Below the pieces are notes generated by a model. The model did not search any database. It saw only the letters and a list, made by a program, of their open reading frames with translations, and was not told the DNA's origin. This document shows, piece by piece, positions 21,822 through 32,461 of a stretch of DNA of 64,000 bases. Source of the stretch: Cryptomeria japonica (lineage: Eukaryota > Streptophyta > Pinopsida > Cupressales > Cupressaceae); the NCBI RefSeq assembly GCF_030272615.1, contig NC_081409.1, positions 650,038,468 to 650,102,467 on the forward strand, written 5' to 3'. The translations under genes and the position numbers were made by a program. Position 1 is the first letter of the stretch; every line of letters begins with the position of its first letter.

Positions 21822-22955
21822 TGTTGGAATCAAGGAACACTAAGGTTGGGGGGAGGGGGGGGTGAATCAGTGTTCTGCAATCTTTAACAATATTAAACTG
21901 ATTCTTCAACCATCTAATGCAAATCAACAAAAGAAAGATGTAAACACATAAGACAAGCATCCACAACACCGAATTTATACGTGGAAAACCTGGTTAAGGG
22001 AAAAACCGTGGTGGGAACATACCCACAATGAGATAATACCTTGTTAGGAGTAAGTGAAATATTACAATGGGAATGCACATGCATTCAGGTACACTGCCTA
22101 GAGCTCATTGCTCAAAATTACAATAAGGGCTACAACCCGGAAGGTTCACTGCCTTACAAAGGGATTACAAAATATACAAGAAGGTTTGAACTATTGAATA
22201 GCATCAATAAATGTTTGAGCATAGTTCCACTTAAGCACAAAATACTGTATCTTACTCAAATTCTGCGACATTGCTCTGTTATGATATTTTGTTGTAATTC
22301 GGAGCACAAATCCTTCAACGACGCACTTGAAATTGCACACAATCACTCATAGACGCATCACACATCACCATCGATCTCTCAAATAATCATATCAATCGGC
22401 CTAATATATCCACATCAACAATTTAGGTTTATTTCATGTCAGCCCAAAAACGCATAACACATAAATGAAACATGTTACCCAAGGTCGGCTCAATTCGATC
22501 CAAAACAACCAAGCGGGCCAAAAAAAATTATCCACACACTTCCCACATGTCGGCTCAACAACCTCGATCACGAAAACAACCGCTAAAATCACTCCGCACG
22601 ATCCACACAACGAATCTTCACATGATACTGTTGATGAACACTGTTCTACCAGAAAACCTGTCTACCAGATCTTCCAATTTACACAAGACTCAACATTGGA
22701 GGCCACAAACTTGGAATAAGGTAATTTACACATCCACAATGCATCTTTGAGATTGCAACACCAGATACTCAACACAACTAAACCGCCAATTAAAACACTG
22801 TACAATCTGTTAGATGACTTATTCTTCTCACTGGACCTCACTGGACCTCAATCAATCTTCCAGTATGAATGAATTTTGAACTGTGGATTGGATATCCAAC
22901 CCAGGTTGCTATCAATGACAATATTTGAACATCAATGCAGTGTCTATTGTCAACA
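21822..22955 (-). mobile_element. Copia-type LTR inserted in the gypsy gag
   Basis: On the plus strand it begins TGTTGGAATC, the reverse complement of the ...GATTCCAACA end of the LTR at 8315-9468. It shares the G-run near that end, the R/U5 signature (about 21979-22015) and the gagccgacatg phrase, so this is the same family in minus orientation. The inner edge at 22955 (minus-strand TGTTGAC) is chosen because it gives a length near that of the other copy; no good polypurine tract adjoins it. Confidence 0.7.
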
Positions 22956-23665
22956 TTAAGTTCTCATTGAATGTAGGAACATCAATCTCCAGTCTCTTTC
23001 CCATTCTTATCAATTGATGCAGGAGCATCCCCAGTTCTTGGCAAACTTGCATCAACCAAAAATATATGTTTTTTGTGTGTTTTTTGTTTTGCAGTTTTAG
23101 CATTTCTTTCTACATTCTCTTGCCTTGGCTCACCGGATCTTGCGGAGTTGGATTTTTCTTGAGGACATGATCATCTTCTTTATTCCTAAACCGTGAAGCA
23201 TTTGGATCATTTTCTGGCAAGTTATCGATTCCAGATTCCGAGACAGTTTTCTGGCACTGGAACCACTTGGACCTATTTGCATTGGTGAATCCACCGGATC
23301 CTTTCCGTAGCTTGCGAAGCCCGATTTGTTGATTCCGATGTTCCTTGGCATGTGGCCGACCTTTTCTTTGATCCACACTTCATCCTTTGGAATTTCCGGA
23401 GGAATCTCTTTGGCAAAGGCATCGTTGTTTGTTTTATACGTTTGATCTTGTTCTTCGGCATTTGATCCCTCTTGGGTTGACCGGATCACTCTAGACCATA
23501 TAAATCATTGTAATTGAGCATTAAAAATCAGTTAGTTAGAATATAGAAGATATATCCTTAGATTCAGAGGTCCGTAATTGAGCATTTATGTAGCAGGCCA
23601 GTGAGCCGAATCTTGTAACCCGGATGTTACCGGTTATCTGTAATCAATTGTCATGATCTAATTCA
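22956..23665 (-). mobile_element. Internal fragment of the same insertion
   Basis: Contains a minus-strand open frame (23489-23130, 119 codons) with KEIPPEIPKDEVWIKEKVGH. A decayed relative, [13 protein letters not shown], is encoded at 42840-43270, so the segment is a repeated part of this element family. The domain is not recognised. The outer edge at 23665 is set by the near target-site duplication: TTAAG at 21817-21821 against TTCAG at 23666-23670. RT and integrase are absent, so the insertion is internally deleted or non-autonomous. Confidence 0.5.
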
Positions 23666-24015
23666 TTCAGTTTTGCATTGCCTCCATCATATCCTCTTAT
23701 TTCCGTTGTGTTTACTCTTGCTGCCCGGTCCGGAATGACCTCTTTGAGGTCCCTCCTAACCGTTGACTGCTCCATCGATGCCCTTACGAAAGGATCTTTA
23801 TCATTTCTTTCATCATCTACATCTTCTACAGTTTTATCCTCTTGACTTTCAGGCTGCCTTCTGCAAGCAAACCCTCCTCTAATGTCTTTTTGTATGGCTT
23901 CAACTTGCCTACTAAAGGCTCTAAAATCATCAATATAAACAACATTTGGAGGCTTTCTTCCTCCATTTATAACTCCACCTCTACTCCAACTGCACAAGAT
24001 TCTTCTTGCATACAT
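23666..24015 (-). pseudogene. Ty3/gypsy gag N terminus, 5' piece of the split element
   Basis: The minus-strand frame from the Met at 24015 runs through an Arg/Asp-rich region to RGYDGGNAKLN. The gypsy gag at 21821 resumes with LNLEELID*INGMEEYF, so the two pieces join in register across the insertion: gypsy gags have a YDG motif just before this point. The ATG lies about 80 bases from the PBS. Codons after 23666 belong to the inserted element. Confidence 0.65.
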
Positions 24016-24095
24016 TTTTCACAATAATCACAAGCTTGATTTTGGTGCAAGATGCCTCCCTCTGACAAATCTGTCTGCACACTCAAAATCTTCTA

Positions 24096-24107
24096 GCTCT
24101 GATACCA
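24096..24107 (-). promoter_or_regulatory. Primer binding site (initiator Met tRNA type)
   Basis: On the minus strand TGGTATCAGAGC, one base from the LTR edge at 24109. This is the common plant initiator-methionine primer site and fixes the orientation of the split gypsy element. Confidence 0.85.
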
Positions 24108-24108
24108 C

Positions 24109-24756
24109 TGATGCAATATGAAACTCACCTACCTACGACTCAAACTCAAAGACAAAATAAGAAGCACATGCAGAAACTCTCTACACAACAAAAATTAATA
24201 TTATTCATCTAATGTATAACAAAATAGTTACATCTATTAGATGGCCTTTCTCTAATCTGCCTTATAATGCAAACAAACTATGCAAATTCTAATATGCACA
24301 CATTCCACATAAATGTTGATTGCAGTCTGCAATGTTCTATATCTTTTGTTGGCTCCTCTAATTTACTCACATTCCACATAAATCTTGATTGCAGTCTGCA
24401 ATGTTCTATATCTTTTGTTGGCTCCTCTAATTTATTCACATGCTCTCTTCAAACTCGTAGAAAGTCATCTTCCTTCACATTCTCGAGGCAGTCCTCCCAT
24501 CACCTACGCAACCTTGCATTCAGGTTCTAGAAAACCCGCAAGAAAAACCTTTTACGCAGCTCCCATCTCACACAATCACAGCCCTCTTCCTTTGTCTTTT
24601 AGTGCTACCTCCTCCTTTTCATTGTTACACACCCCAAGCTCCTTCCAATCCTACGCAGCCCTTACCACTCCAAAACTGCTGCTGCCGAATGCTTCGTTCA
24701 GCCACCTCTTTTGAATCTTTTGCAATTATTTTTTGAAACGTCCTTCCCTTACACCC
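24109..24756 (-). mobile_element. 5' LTR of the split gypsy element (outer edge uncertain)
   Basis: The plus strand starts TGATGCAATATG next to the PBS. The LTR may continue through 25059 and resume at 28142, because the segment 24757-25059 recurs as a unit at 9469-9785 and is interrupted at 25060 by another element. Open frames here are pyrimidine-rich and without domain. Confidence 0.55.
24301..24438. repeat. 69-bp tandem duplication
   Basis: 24301-24369 and 24370-24438 are nearly identical ('cattccacataaatgttgat' against 'cattccacataaatcttgat'). Confidence 0.9.
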
Positions 24757-25059
24757 CTCCATATTCCCCAGATTCAATCATTCAATACCTATTTGCAGCC
24801 ACAAACGCACTACCACACCAAAGCTACGCCCAATCTGAAAGAGGCACACACCAAAACATTAATTACAAAACCAATTAAATCTATCAGTCTTTGATTCATT
24901 TTGGGATCCCTCTCCTCACAGCCTGTTCCACCCCACTACTACCATATTGGGGTCCTTAATAAGCTGGTCAAAGGCCTACAAGAAGCAAAATTGAAAATTT
25001 CAAAATTGGATTTTTCCTTCACATGGATGCCCCTCCATCATGAAACTGGTTTGAAAAGT
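24757..25059. repeat. Dispersed repeat shared with 9469-9785
   Basis: Same order of words as at 9469 (ttcaatcattcaatacctat, caaaacattaat, taccatattggggtcctta). Probably part of the gypsy LTR that starts at 24109. Confidence 0.65.
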
Positions 25060-26780
25060 CGATGCAAACCAACTCCTCAGAATAAGGAGGCATGACTAAC
25101 TGAACTTGCTAAGTTTAGCAATGATTTGTAACAGCCTAGCCTCTTAGCGAAACAACATTTACGTACTTGCCAAAAATACGAGTTTGAGTTAAATTAGGAG
25201 CTGGTGATTGTGATTAGGGACCTGAAATATTAAATCGGGTTATGTTATGATTTAAGGGTAGGAAATAGAGGATGGATTGGTTATGCATCTGTTTTGTACA
25301 AAGGTTTTTATAAGCCCTTTATTTTGTAAATATAAGGATTCTGTGTATTTTTTTCAGGGCAATGTGTTATAATATTTTTTCCTCTCTGCGTTAATGTAGT
25401 TGTATAAGTTTATTAAGTTGATTTTGTGTTGAGCAGAGTGTCTGAATCAATTTGGTATCAGAGTCGGAACACCAGAGGTTGAATGTACAATATTTTGCAA
25501 TCTTCCAAATTTGAGGATAACAAGTCTGTTGGTGTGATTGGTAAGAGGAGGAACCGATTTTTGTGATTGGTGAGAGGAGTGTTCGTTTGATATTTTCTTT
25601 ACTGTTGAATCTTTATTTGATGTTAGTTTGGTAGTTCAGTGTGTCCATGATTGCTTGGCTGCTCTATGTAGAACAACTGTTCCAATCCAAGTTTTTTGTG
25701 GATGAGATTCGAACCTGCAATTGCATTGAAGTATTCAACAGTTGAGGGTAGAAAGTTTTTTATCAGGTACAAAATTTGTGTGTTAAAAGCGGCATGGAAT
25801 TTCTACATCCAACTACAATTTTCTTGGCTATCAAGTTGTCTGAGGTCAGAGAGTTGTTTATATATTTGAATTTGATAGTTGTGAGTGGAATTTTGTTGAG
25901 GATGCGGTCATCATAGGAGAATGGCCATTAAGAATGGAAATAAGGTCATTCCTTCGAATCGTCAAGGAAAATAAACCCCAAAATATATATGATAGTATTT
26001 GAGCAGCATTGATTTGTGAAGAGGCCAGACAATTGACATGATAATAAATAATGGGTGATCTCACCTCCAACAGTTAGCATGAGAGTGTGACTTGTTTAAA
26101 GAGCATTAATGGTGAGACTTTTTTTTTTAATGAACACTAGTTGGAGGTTTGAGTTCTCTATGGGCCTAATTTTCCATTCTCAATATCTTTCCTTTCCAAC
26201 TGTGCCATGCTGATGAGGGGACTGCTATACCAGAGTTATAATAAAGTATTAAGTGAGGTAATGGCTTTGTAAGGATATACAAGGAATTGGAAAGTCCTTT
26301 TTTTATTGTAGTTGATTTATATCGTGTTGCCAGGTGTAGCTGTCTAATGTGAAGATCGTTGAGAGTTTGAATTTAATTTGTATTGGTTTATGAAATATCA
26401 ACTTGCAAATTGAAGGAGGTACATCAATTACAGTTTGAGTTGAAGGGGGGTGTGGTGCATGTTGGAAGATTATGTGACATGTAACAATAAGAGGGCAAAG
26501 AAAAAAAAAATCTACAGTAAAGGTGTTGAAGAGTAATCAGAAGGTGAATAAAATTAGTGACAAAAATTATTGATCTTGTGGGCAAGTGCCATACTCAAAG
26601 AGAAAAGCCATGGAGTTAAGGATTAGACAAGGAGTGGAAATGTTAGAGCGAGGAAAGATAGAATTTCTGAAGAGTCGGCAAAAATATTAATGGACAAAAG
26701 ACTATTGAATAGGATATTCCAAGGGTCATAGAGAGTAGAAATATTTGTATGGCATGAAGATGAAGAGATAGCTGCGCTTT

Positions 26781-27089
26781 ATGGATTTGTTGAGTAGGCG
26801 TTACCTTGTAGAAGGGGAAGGCATTGAAGCTTACAATGCAGAAAGAGGAGAGTTGGAAGACTGGAATGAGAAGGAATGCAGCCTATCACAAGAGGAGTCC
26901 CAAATTGTTGCAGCAGTTGAACCAGCTCACATTGGACAGGAAGCTGCAACAGTTATGCAGATCTTTAGAAGCTTCATATGTGATAAAGATTTAATATTTT
27001 TAGAGAACACAAATTGCGAAAAGGAGGTAGATGAATGTCTAGAGAATCGTATCAGTGAGGGAGTAGAATATCATCATAAAAAAACTTGA
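26781..27089 (+). CDS. Small ORF inside the non-autonomous LTR element
   Basis: 102 codons, strongly acidic with many Glu (MDLLSRRYLVEGEGIEAYNA... onward). No domain recognised. It is the only open frame over 80 codons in the internal region and may be a remnant of a gag-like protein or chance. Confidence 0.25.
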   Translation: MDLLSRRYLVEGEGIEAYNAERGELEDWNEKECSLSQEESQIVAAVEPAHIGQEAATVMQIFRSFICDKDLIFLENTNCEKEVDECLENRISEGVEYHHKKT

Positions 27090-27717
27090 AAGCATGCCTA
27101 AATGGCATTATGTGGAGGAGGAAGCACTTATGAGAAATTTGTATTCTGTTAATTTTACTTTCGTTTAAAATGATTTATGTGCAGGTTATACAAATGGTGT
27201 AAAGAGCAATGATGATTTTTAGTGGAGGAGAACTGCTAAGCCTTCAAGGTGCTGGGAAAAAACAAAGAAGACAGGTTGGAAAAAGAGGATCTCTATTCCA
27301 ACAAGCGGTTGGAGGTGAGCAAAGAAAAAAGTGATGATTTGAAAAGATATCTAATCTGGTGGAAGGGAACACCATGGTTTGATTCTTCAAGTTAGAAGGG
27401 TGGTTCTATCATCTATTCAAAACTCTCTTCTTGATGTTTGATGTAGTAACATCCTAAGATAAAATGCAATCATGCATTACCAAAAAAATAAATGTAATAT
27501 TTAAGCTGTTAAGATTTTTAGTGCTCTGTTTTGTTAAAATTTGTTTATGTGTAAGCTTTGAACCAAGAGATTCAAAATTTTCAAAATGAAAGAATGATAC
27601 AAACCAACTCCTCAAAATAAGAAAGGCATGACTAACTAAACTTGCTAAGTTTAGTAATGATTTATAACAGCCTAGCCTATTAGGGAAACATCAATTACAT
27701 ACTTGCCAAAAATATAG

Positions 27718-27923
27718 TTTGAGCTAAATTAGGAGACGGTGATTATAGTTAGAGGTAGGGTATTAAATTGGATTATTTTATGATTTAGAGGCAGGGAATA
27801 GAGGATGGATTGGCAGTGAGTTTGAGCTAAATTAGGAGACGGTGATTATAATTAAAAGTAGGATATTAAATTGGGTTATTTTATGATTTAGAGGCGGGGA
27901 GTAGAGAATGGATTCGCAGCGCA
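27718..27923. repeat. 103-bp tandem duplication in the 3' LTR
   Basis: 'tttgagctaaattaggagac' starts at 27718 and again at 27821, and the copies run on in parallel to about 27923. The 5' LTR has one copy (near 25190), so the duplication arose after insertion or on the 3' copy only. Confidence 0.85.
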
Positions 27924-28141
27924 TCTGTTTTTTAAGAGACTTTTATAAGCTCTTTATTCTATAAATATAAGAATTTTGTGTATTTTTTCTACGCAATGTG
28001 TTACTTATAATATTTATTTCCCTTGATTTGCTATAGATGTACAAATTTATTGAATAGATTTGTGTTCTTTCCTTTGTATTGATATACTTGTATAAGTCTA
28101 TTGAATTGATTTGTGCTGAACTGAGTGTCTGCAGCAAAAGT

Positions 28142-28351
28142 TGCTCTCGACATCTTTGAAAAGCAACTATTCAATTTTAGCTTCAACGAAATGGTTTTGA
28201 AAAGTTGCTCATAGAATCCAAGATTTGACAAGTTGGAGACTTGGAGTATTTTATGTCCAATAAACTAATCAAAGTGTCAATGTTTATCTGTCGTTGAACT
28301 TAAGCAATCTTAAAAAATTGGAGGAAATATTTAATAATTACATGCTAATTT
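28142..28351. other. Short unassigned spacer
   Basis: Continues the sequence interrupted by the LTR element at 25060. No gene. 'ttgaaaagcaact' and 'ttgaaaagttgct' form a loose repeat near 28157 and 28196. Confidence 0.4.
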
Positions 28352-28834
28352 TCTTTATTTTATTTTATTTGATAAAAGTGGATAGAACCACTGAATTATA
28401 TTAAATTTTAAAAGTTTTTTACAGTGTTTGGTTCAAAAAGTACTGAAGGGAAAGAAACAGTAAGAAAACCTTTTAGTATTGCTTAAGTAACACAAGCCTA
28501 TTCTACCCAATACCAAATGCCCATTGGCATAGTACATCAAAAAACCCATCCCAATTACATAAGCCACATTAGATATAAAGGAAGCCACCAATAGAAGCAT
28601 ATAGAAGGAAGATTAAAGTATGATCACCGAAGGATGCATATCCATTGCTGCCAAAAAACACCAGTCTGAACCACCTGTCTATGAAACACAATTCTCCAAC
28701 CACTAGTTAGAATGATACCACATAGCAGAAATGAAACCATAATCAGACACCATGTCAAAATAAACATTGTGATCAAGCATAGCAGAACCCACACCAAATA
28801 AGGAGGTTGATGAAGACTACAACTATGCCCTTCG
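28352..28834 (-). mobile_element. 3' UTR and tail of a LINE
   Basis: Read on the minus strand, the region after the ORF stop ends in GGTTCTATCCACTTTTATC followed by AAATAAAATAAAATAAAG, a 3' terminus characteristic of plant LINEs. No target-site duplication was found. Confidence 0.7.
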
Positions 28835-29631
28835 TTACTTCAAATATTCAAAAACCGAGGAAGGGATCTCATCCACACTTACCTCCCACATATTAGCATC
28901 ACTGTCAATGACTAAGTTAGCCAAGAAATCTGCAATCTTATTCACTTCCCTATAACAGTGGGAAATCAAGAAGGAATCTGAAAAGTCTAATTTTTGCAAA
29001 ATATGATCAAGTATATATTGTAATTGCCAACTATTCGACTTCTTTTTCATGACACTTTGAATAATAACCATAGAATCACCCTCAATTATCAAGTCCTTAA
29101 TTCCCAAAGATATAGCCATATCCAAACCAAAGAACAAAACAAAGAATTCTGCACAATTGTTAGACTTGAAACCAATTGCATGACAACAAGCCTGAATAAA
29201 TCTTACCTTATGATCATAAATTACCATACCTGCCCCTGCTAGGCCAGAGTTCCCACGAGAAGCACCATCAAAATTCAATTTAAAGTGCCCTTGCGGAAGA
29301 GGTTTCCAGCAAGCAAAATTTCTCTTACTTATAGCATTAGTCTTATTTAAAATAGATCCATGAGAAGGTAAGACTGATAACATTCTCCAAACTTGAGTTA
29401 CCCTACCATTCCAATGAGAAAAAGAGGTAAGGGTTTCCAAATTCTTATAGATAAAAGACAAAGCAACTTCAGAGATGGAAGATTCAATCCTTAATAAAAC
29501 CTCAGCCAAGGAAGAACTTGTTTGTTTAAAAATCTTATTATTACGCTCTAACCAAATATTTCAAATCACAATAGATGAGAAATAATCCAAAGACATGCAT
29601 AAAAAGATGAGACAAACAGAATACAACTTAG
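28835..29631 (-). pseudogene. LINE ORF2 C terminus: zinc-binding RT region and RNase H
   Basis: The intact stretch from 29509 to 28835 is 224 codons. It carries the plant LINE-type RNase H domain (RVT_3 family): FKLNFDGASRGNSGLAGAG, then NNCAEFFVL, IIEGDSMVII and SHCYREVNKIADFLANL. These give the D, E, D and late D positions of RNase H, with D in NFDGAS, E in CAEF, D in EGDS and D in IADFL. Upstream in the same frame is NIWLERNNKIFKQ, usual in the zf-RVT segment, broken by one stop where Trp is normal (TGG to TGA). Sequence similarity is visible to about 29631; the rest of ORF2 (endonuclease, RT) is missing, a 5' truncation typical of LINEs. It lies just upstream of the MADS-like exons, on the other strand, perhaps in an intron. 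Confidence 0.85.
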
Positions 29632-29887
29632 ATTGTATCGTAATAGCTTAGAGGAAGCGGGTGGTTTTGAACTGATCTTAAGGATTCATATAATAAATTC
29701 GCATTGGTTTTTAAGTCAGTCCTGTACTTGTATCTCATTTTATCTTTATTTGATGTCCTTTTAGCATGTTTTGCATTTTAAATTGGAATTGCTAGACGCT
29801 ACATAAACAGAGGTCCCGTACATTCCTTGCTCATGACACCTGTACTGACGCTATTTTTGTAATGGCTGATGATTTATTGTAATGCAG

Positions 29888-29929
29888 GAAAAACTGCTTA
29901 GACTGGAAAGCGCTAATCTGGAAAGAAAG
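29888..29929 (+). CDS. Candidate MADS-box (MIKC) K-domain exon, 42 nt
   Basis: The segment reads EKLLRLESANLERK, is exactly 42 bases long and is bounded by AG (TTGTAATGCAG) and GT (GTATCAG). In MIKC-type MADS-box genes two K-domain exons are 42 bases and encode the pattern E-x-LL-x-E-x-N-x-x-L-x-x-K, which this matches. Length, splice sites and heptad pattern agree, but 14 residues are little evidence. No earlier exon (MADS domain, K1/K2) was found to the left, where transposons fill the space; conifer introns are often long. If real, this is the only host gene in the window. Confidence 0.45.
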
Positions 29930-29991
29930 GTATCAGACTGTCTTATACTTTTTCTCATTGCTATCATAATATCTATATTTCTTTTGACCAG

Positions 29992-30138
29992 AAAGGAATT
30001 GTAAACATGATACAGATTGGTAGAAATCACAAGGCATGCCACCTTAATGTTGACATCATCGAAGGAGTCAACGATTATTTGGAAACAGATGCTGCAACTC
30101 AACAAGATCTGCCTCAAACTAACCTTAATCTCACGTAA
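29992..30138 (+). CDS. Candidate terminal exon of the MADS-like gene
   Basis: After an intron of 62 bases (29930-29991) with a pyrimidine-rich acceptor (TTTCTTTTGACCAG), the frame continues in phase for 48 codons to a TAA at 30136-30138. An alternative acceptor (ACATGATACAG) 24 bases later keeps the same phase. The peptide ends DYLETDAATQQDLPQTNLNL plus T, an acidic, Gln/Thr/Leu-rich tail of the sort found at MIKC C termini. No domain is diagnostic here. The two exons could also be a pseudogene fragment. Confidence 0.4.
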   Translation, partial: KGIVNMIQIGRNHKACHLNVDIIEGVNDYLETDAATQQDLPQTNLNLT

Positions 30139-32020
30139 TTCATTATGATAATTGCTGCTAAATGATTCTCCTTTCTCTCGAAAGACAAATTTTAATGAAG
30201 AGATTGTGTGTGCAGTCTTACATGAACTCATTTAAGACGCTGTGAAGTTCAACTCTCTTTAAGAAGATCATATACTTTACAAATCCAAAGATTCCATTAG
30301 AGTCATTAGACTCACAAATCTTGTAACATTGTTTACTGTCTATAGACTTATTGGACCTTGAGTATTTTTTCTTTTAAAAGTAATTATATGAAATTGAAAA
30401 AAAATCCAAGAGTAAATTTCAAAGCGCCTTATGGTTCTCTTTTATGATACCCTTATTTGTAAAGATCAGATTCCAAACTTTTTAACAAACCATGGCATCA
30501 GAATTTCCATAAATTATTTTTCTGTTACAAAAAAAATAATAAATATAATAAATTGTGTGCTCTTTTGGGCTCTAATGCATCTCCTCAAAAGATATTTTCA
30601 AAGAAGTTTCCATATTTAAGTGCAGAACTTTAGCTTCAATAAGTGATTGGTAAAAGCCACTGGTATGCTGTGCCAGGCATTTAATTGGGAATAGAGTAGA
30701 AATTCCTTGTTTGTGAACAAGACTCTTTCCTTAGAAATGCTAAAATCTATTTGGAAATGTATAATTTAATTATTTGGGCTTAAGGTAAAATATTTCTAAC
30801 ATTTTTGTGATTAGCTTTGATGTTTAGCCAGGAACAAGAAAAAAATAGGCTGGGGGTGGGAGAGTGTTCTCCAACCAAATAGATTACCGTCCAATTTATG
30901 TCCACATGTTTTGAGTTTGAACTTTAGAATTCCAATTTATTGAATACAGATAGTAATCACGATAATTAGAACCATAGCGAATGTCTCTAAATGAAACTGT
31001 AAGCAATGGGAGTTGCTGGTACATATACATTAAAGTGGATTAAAACACATACAACTGTAAAGGAAAAATATTTATTATAGCACAAAATCAATAGCTGATT
31101 ATAGAAATTCAACTTTTAGTAGAAATGGTGGAGTTCATGTCGATATCTAAGATACTTGAAAGTGGAAGATTGTGTTTGGCACGTCTCTATCTAAAAACTG
31201 ATAGGAGAATTATCTTTTATTACTTGATTAAGAGAGGAAATGAAATTAATTTATAGTTCCACTATTACACTTCTGTTTAATGAAGTTAGTTGGCATTGTT
31301 AGTGAGAAATATGTTTTTTCACTACCTTAATACATTTTTTATTACTGGTTCCTTAAATGGGTATCTGATCACTAAGATTATTTGAAATAAGGTTCCTTCA
31401 TTTCCCTTGTAAACTTCATCAATAGACTAAACTGCCTCCTTAATTACTTAGGAGTCTTCTTCCCAGCAATGCTGGAAATATTAAGCTATTGATTTTCAAT
31501 AATCAATGGAGCCTTTCCAATCAGCATGTGAGCATTTTGTGAAACGCAAGTTTTTCTATGTAAGAGTATTTTCGGAGTTGAGTAATGTTGCATCTTTCAA
31601 AAGCATATTTTTTTCATGTATTTCTTTTGATTTGTAGATATTTGGAGCTAGAGCTTTGTAGTATAATTCTAATACTAACTTTATTCATGTCTAAGTATGA
31701 TACTGTGGTAATGTAAAATCCTATTTTGATGAGTTTTTATATTGTACAAAGGATCCTAATCTTTGTTCAGTCATCATTCTTAACTTGTACAGCAAACAAA
31801 TTCATTATTTGTAAGTTATGTGGGGATTGGGAGGTTATTTTCTTTAGATCAAGAGTAGCATGAGATTTTGAACGAATATTTCGTGTAGAGCTTAGAAGTT
31901 GATTTTCTTAATTGGTAATGTAAAAGAGATTGTCTAGAAGCGTCTCACAACTTGCGATAAAGAATGGGCTACTTAAAATCATCACTTAAACCATTTAAGA
32001 TGATCTTGGTTTGTAGAAGA
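30139..32020. other. 3' flank of the MADS-like exons, no gene seen
   Basis: AT-rich, with short open frames only (for example 30431-30619). It may hold a 3' UTR and then intergenic sequence. No LTR ends, zinc knuckle or RT motif were recognised. Confidence 0.4.
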
Positions 32021-32461
32021 GTCCAATTCAAAGAAATGGGACTCGGACTCGGCTCGGACTTGACAAGGCCGACTCGGACTCAGACTCGGGACTCGGCATC
32101 AGACTCGGCTCCAGACTTGGTTGGACTCGGGAAAGTGAAAAACTCAAGAAATTTAGAGATTTTTAAAGATTTAAAACTTGTTTCAGACACCCTTTATTGA
32201 ATACACCTTAAAGACACAAAAACATCATTAAACTCGGCTCATTTGATTACATACACAAGTATACATCAATCGCATAAGCATAAACGCAAATTGTAGCTGA
32301 AGAAAATAAGAAACATAGATATATAAATATTGTCAAATGTATACAATATTACAAAACTCATGGAATAAAAAATCCATGTCATCATATGATCATCATCAAA
32401 TGTTTCATACAAATACTAAAGGTAAATAGTAAATACTAAATACAACTACAAGTGTACAAGC

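Larger units (their letters stand above)
25060..28136 (+). mobile_element. Complete small LTR retroelement with TSD AAAGT
   Basis: Two direct terminal repeats, 25060-25449 (390 bp) and 27595-28136 (542 bp), start with (c/t)GAT(g/a)CAAACCAACTCC and end with gtctg(aat/cag)ca. Both flanks are AAAGT (25055-25059 and 28137-28141). A TGGTATCAGAG primer site lies at 25453-25463, three bases after the first repeat. The second repeat is longer because of two internal tandem duplications (103 bp at 27718-27923 and about 48 bp near 28020-28116). The purine-rich AAAATGAAAGAA before 27595 may be the PPT. The internal 2.1 kb has no gag, integrase or RT, only an ORF at 26781-27089, so the element is non-autonomous or badly decayed. 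Confidence 0.85.

Noticed and set aside
28142-29640. Earlier MADS-box exons upstream of the 42-nt exon
   Set aside because: I looked for K-domain-like peptides with splice sites; the space is LINE and LTR flank and none was found.
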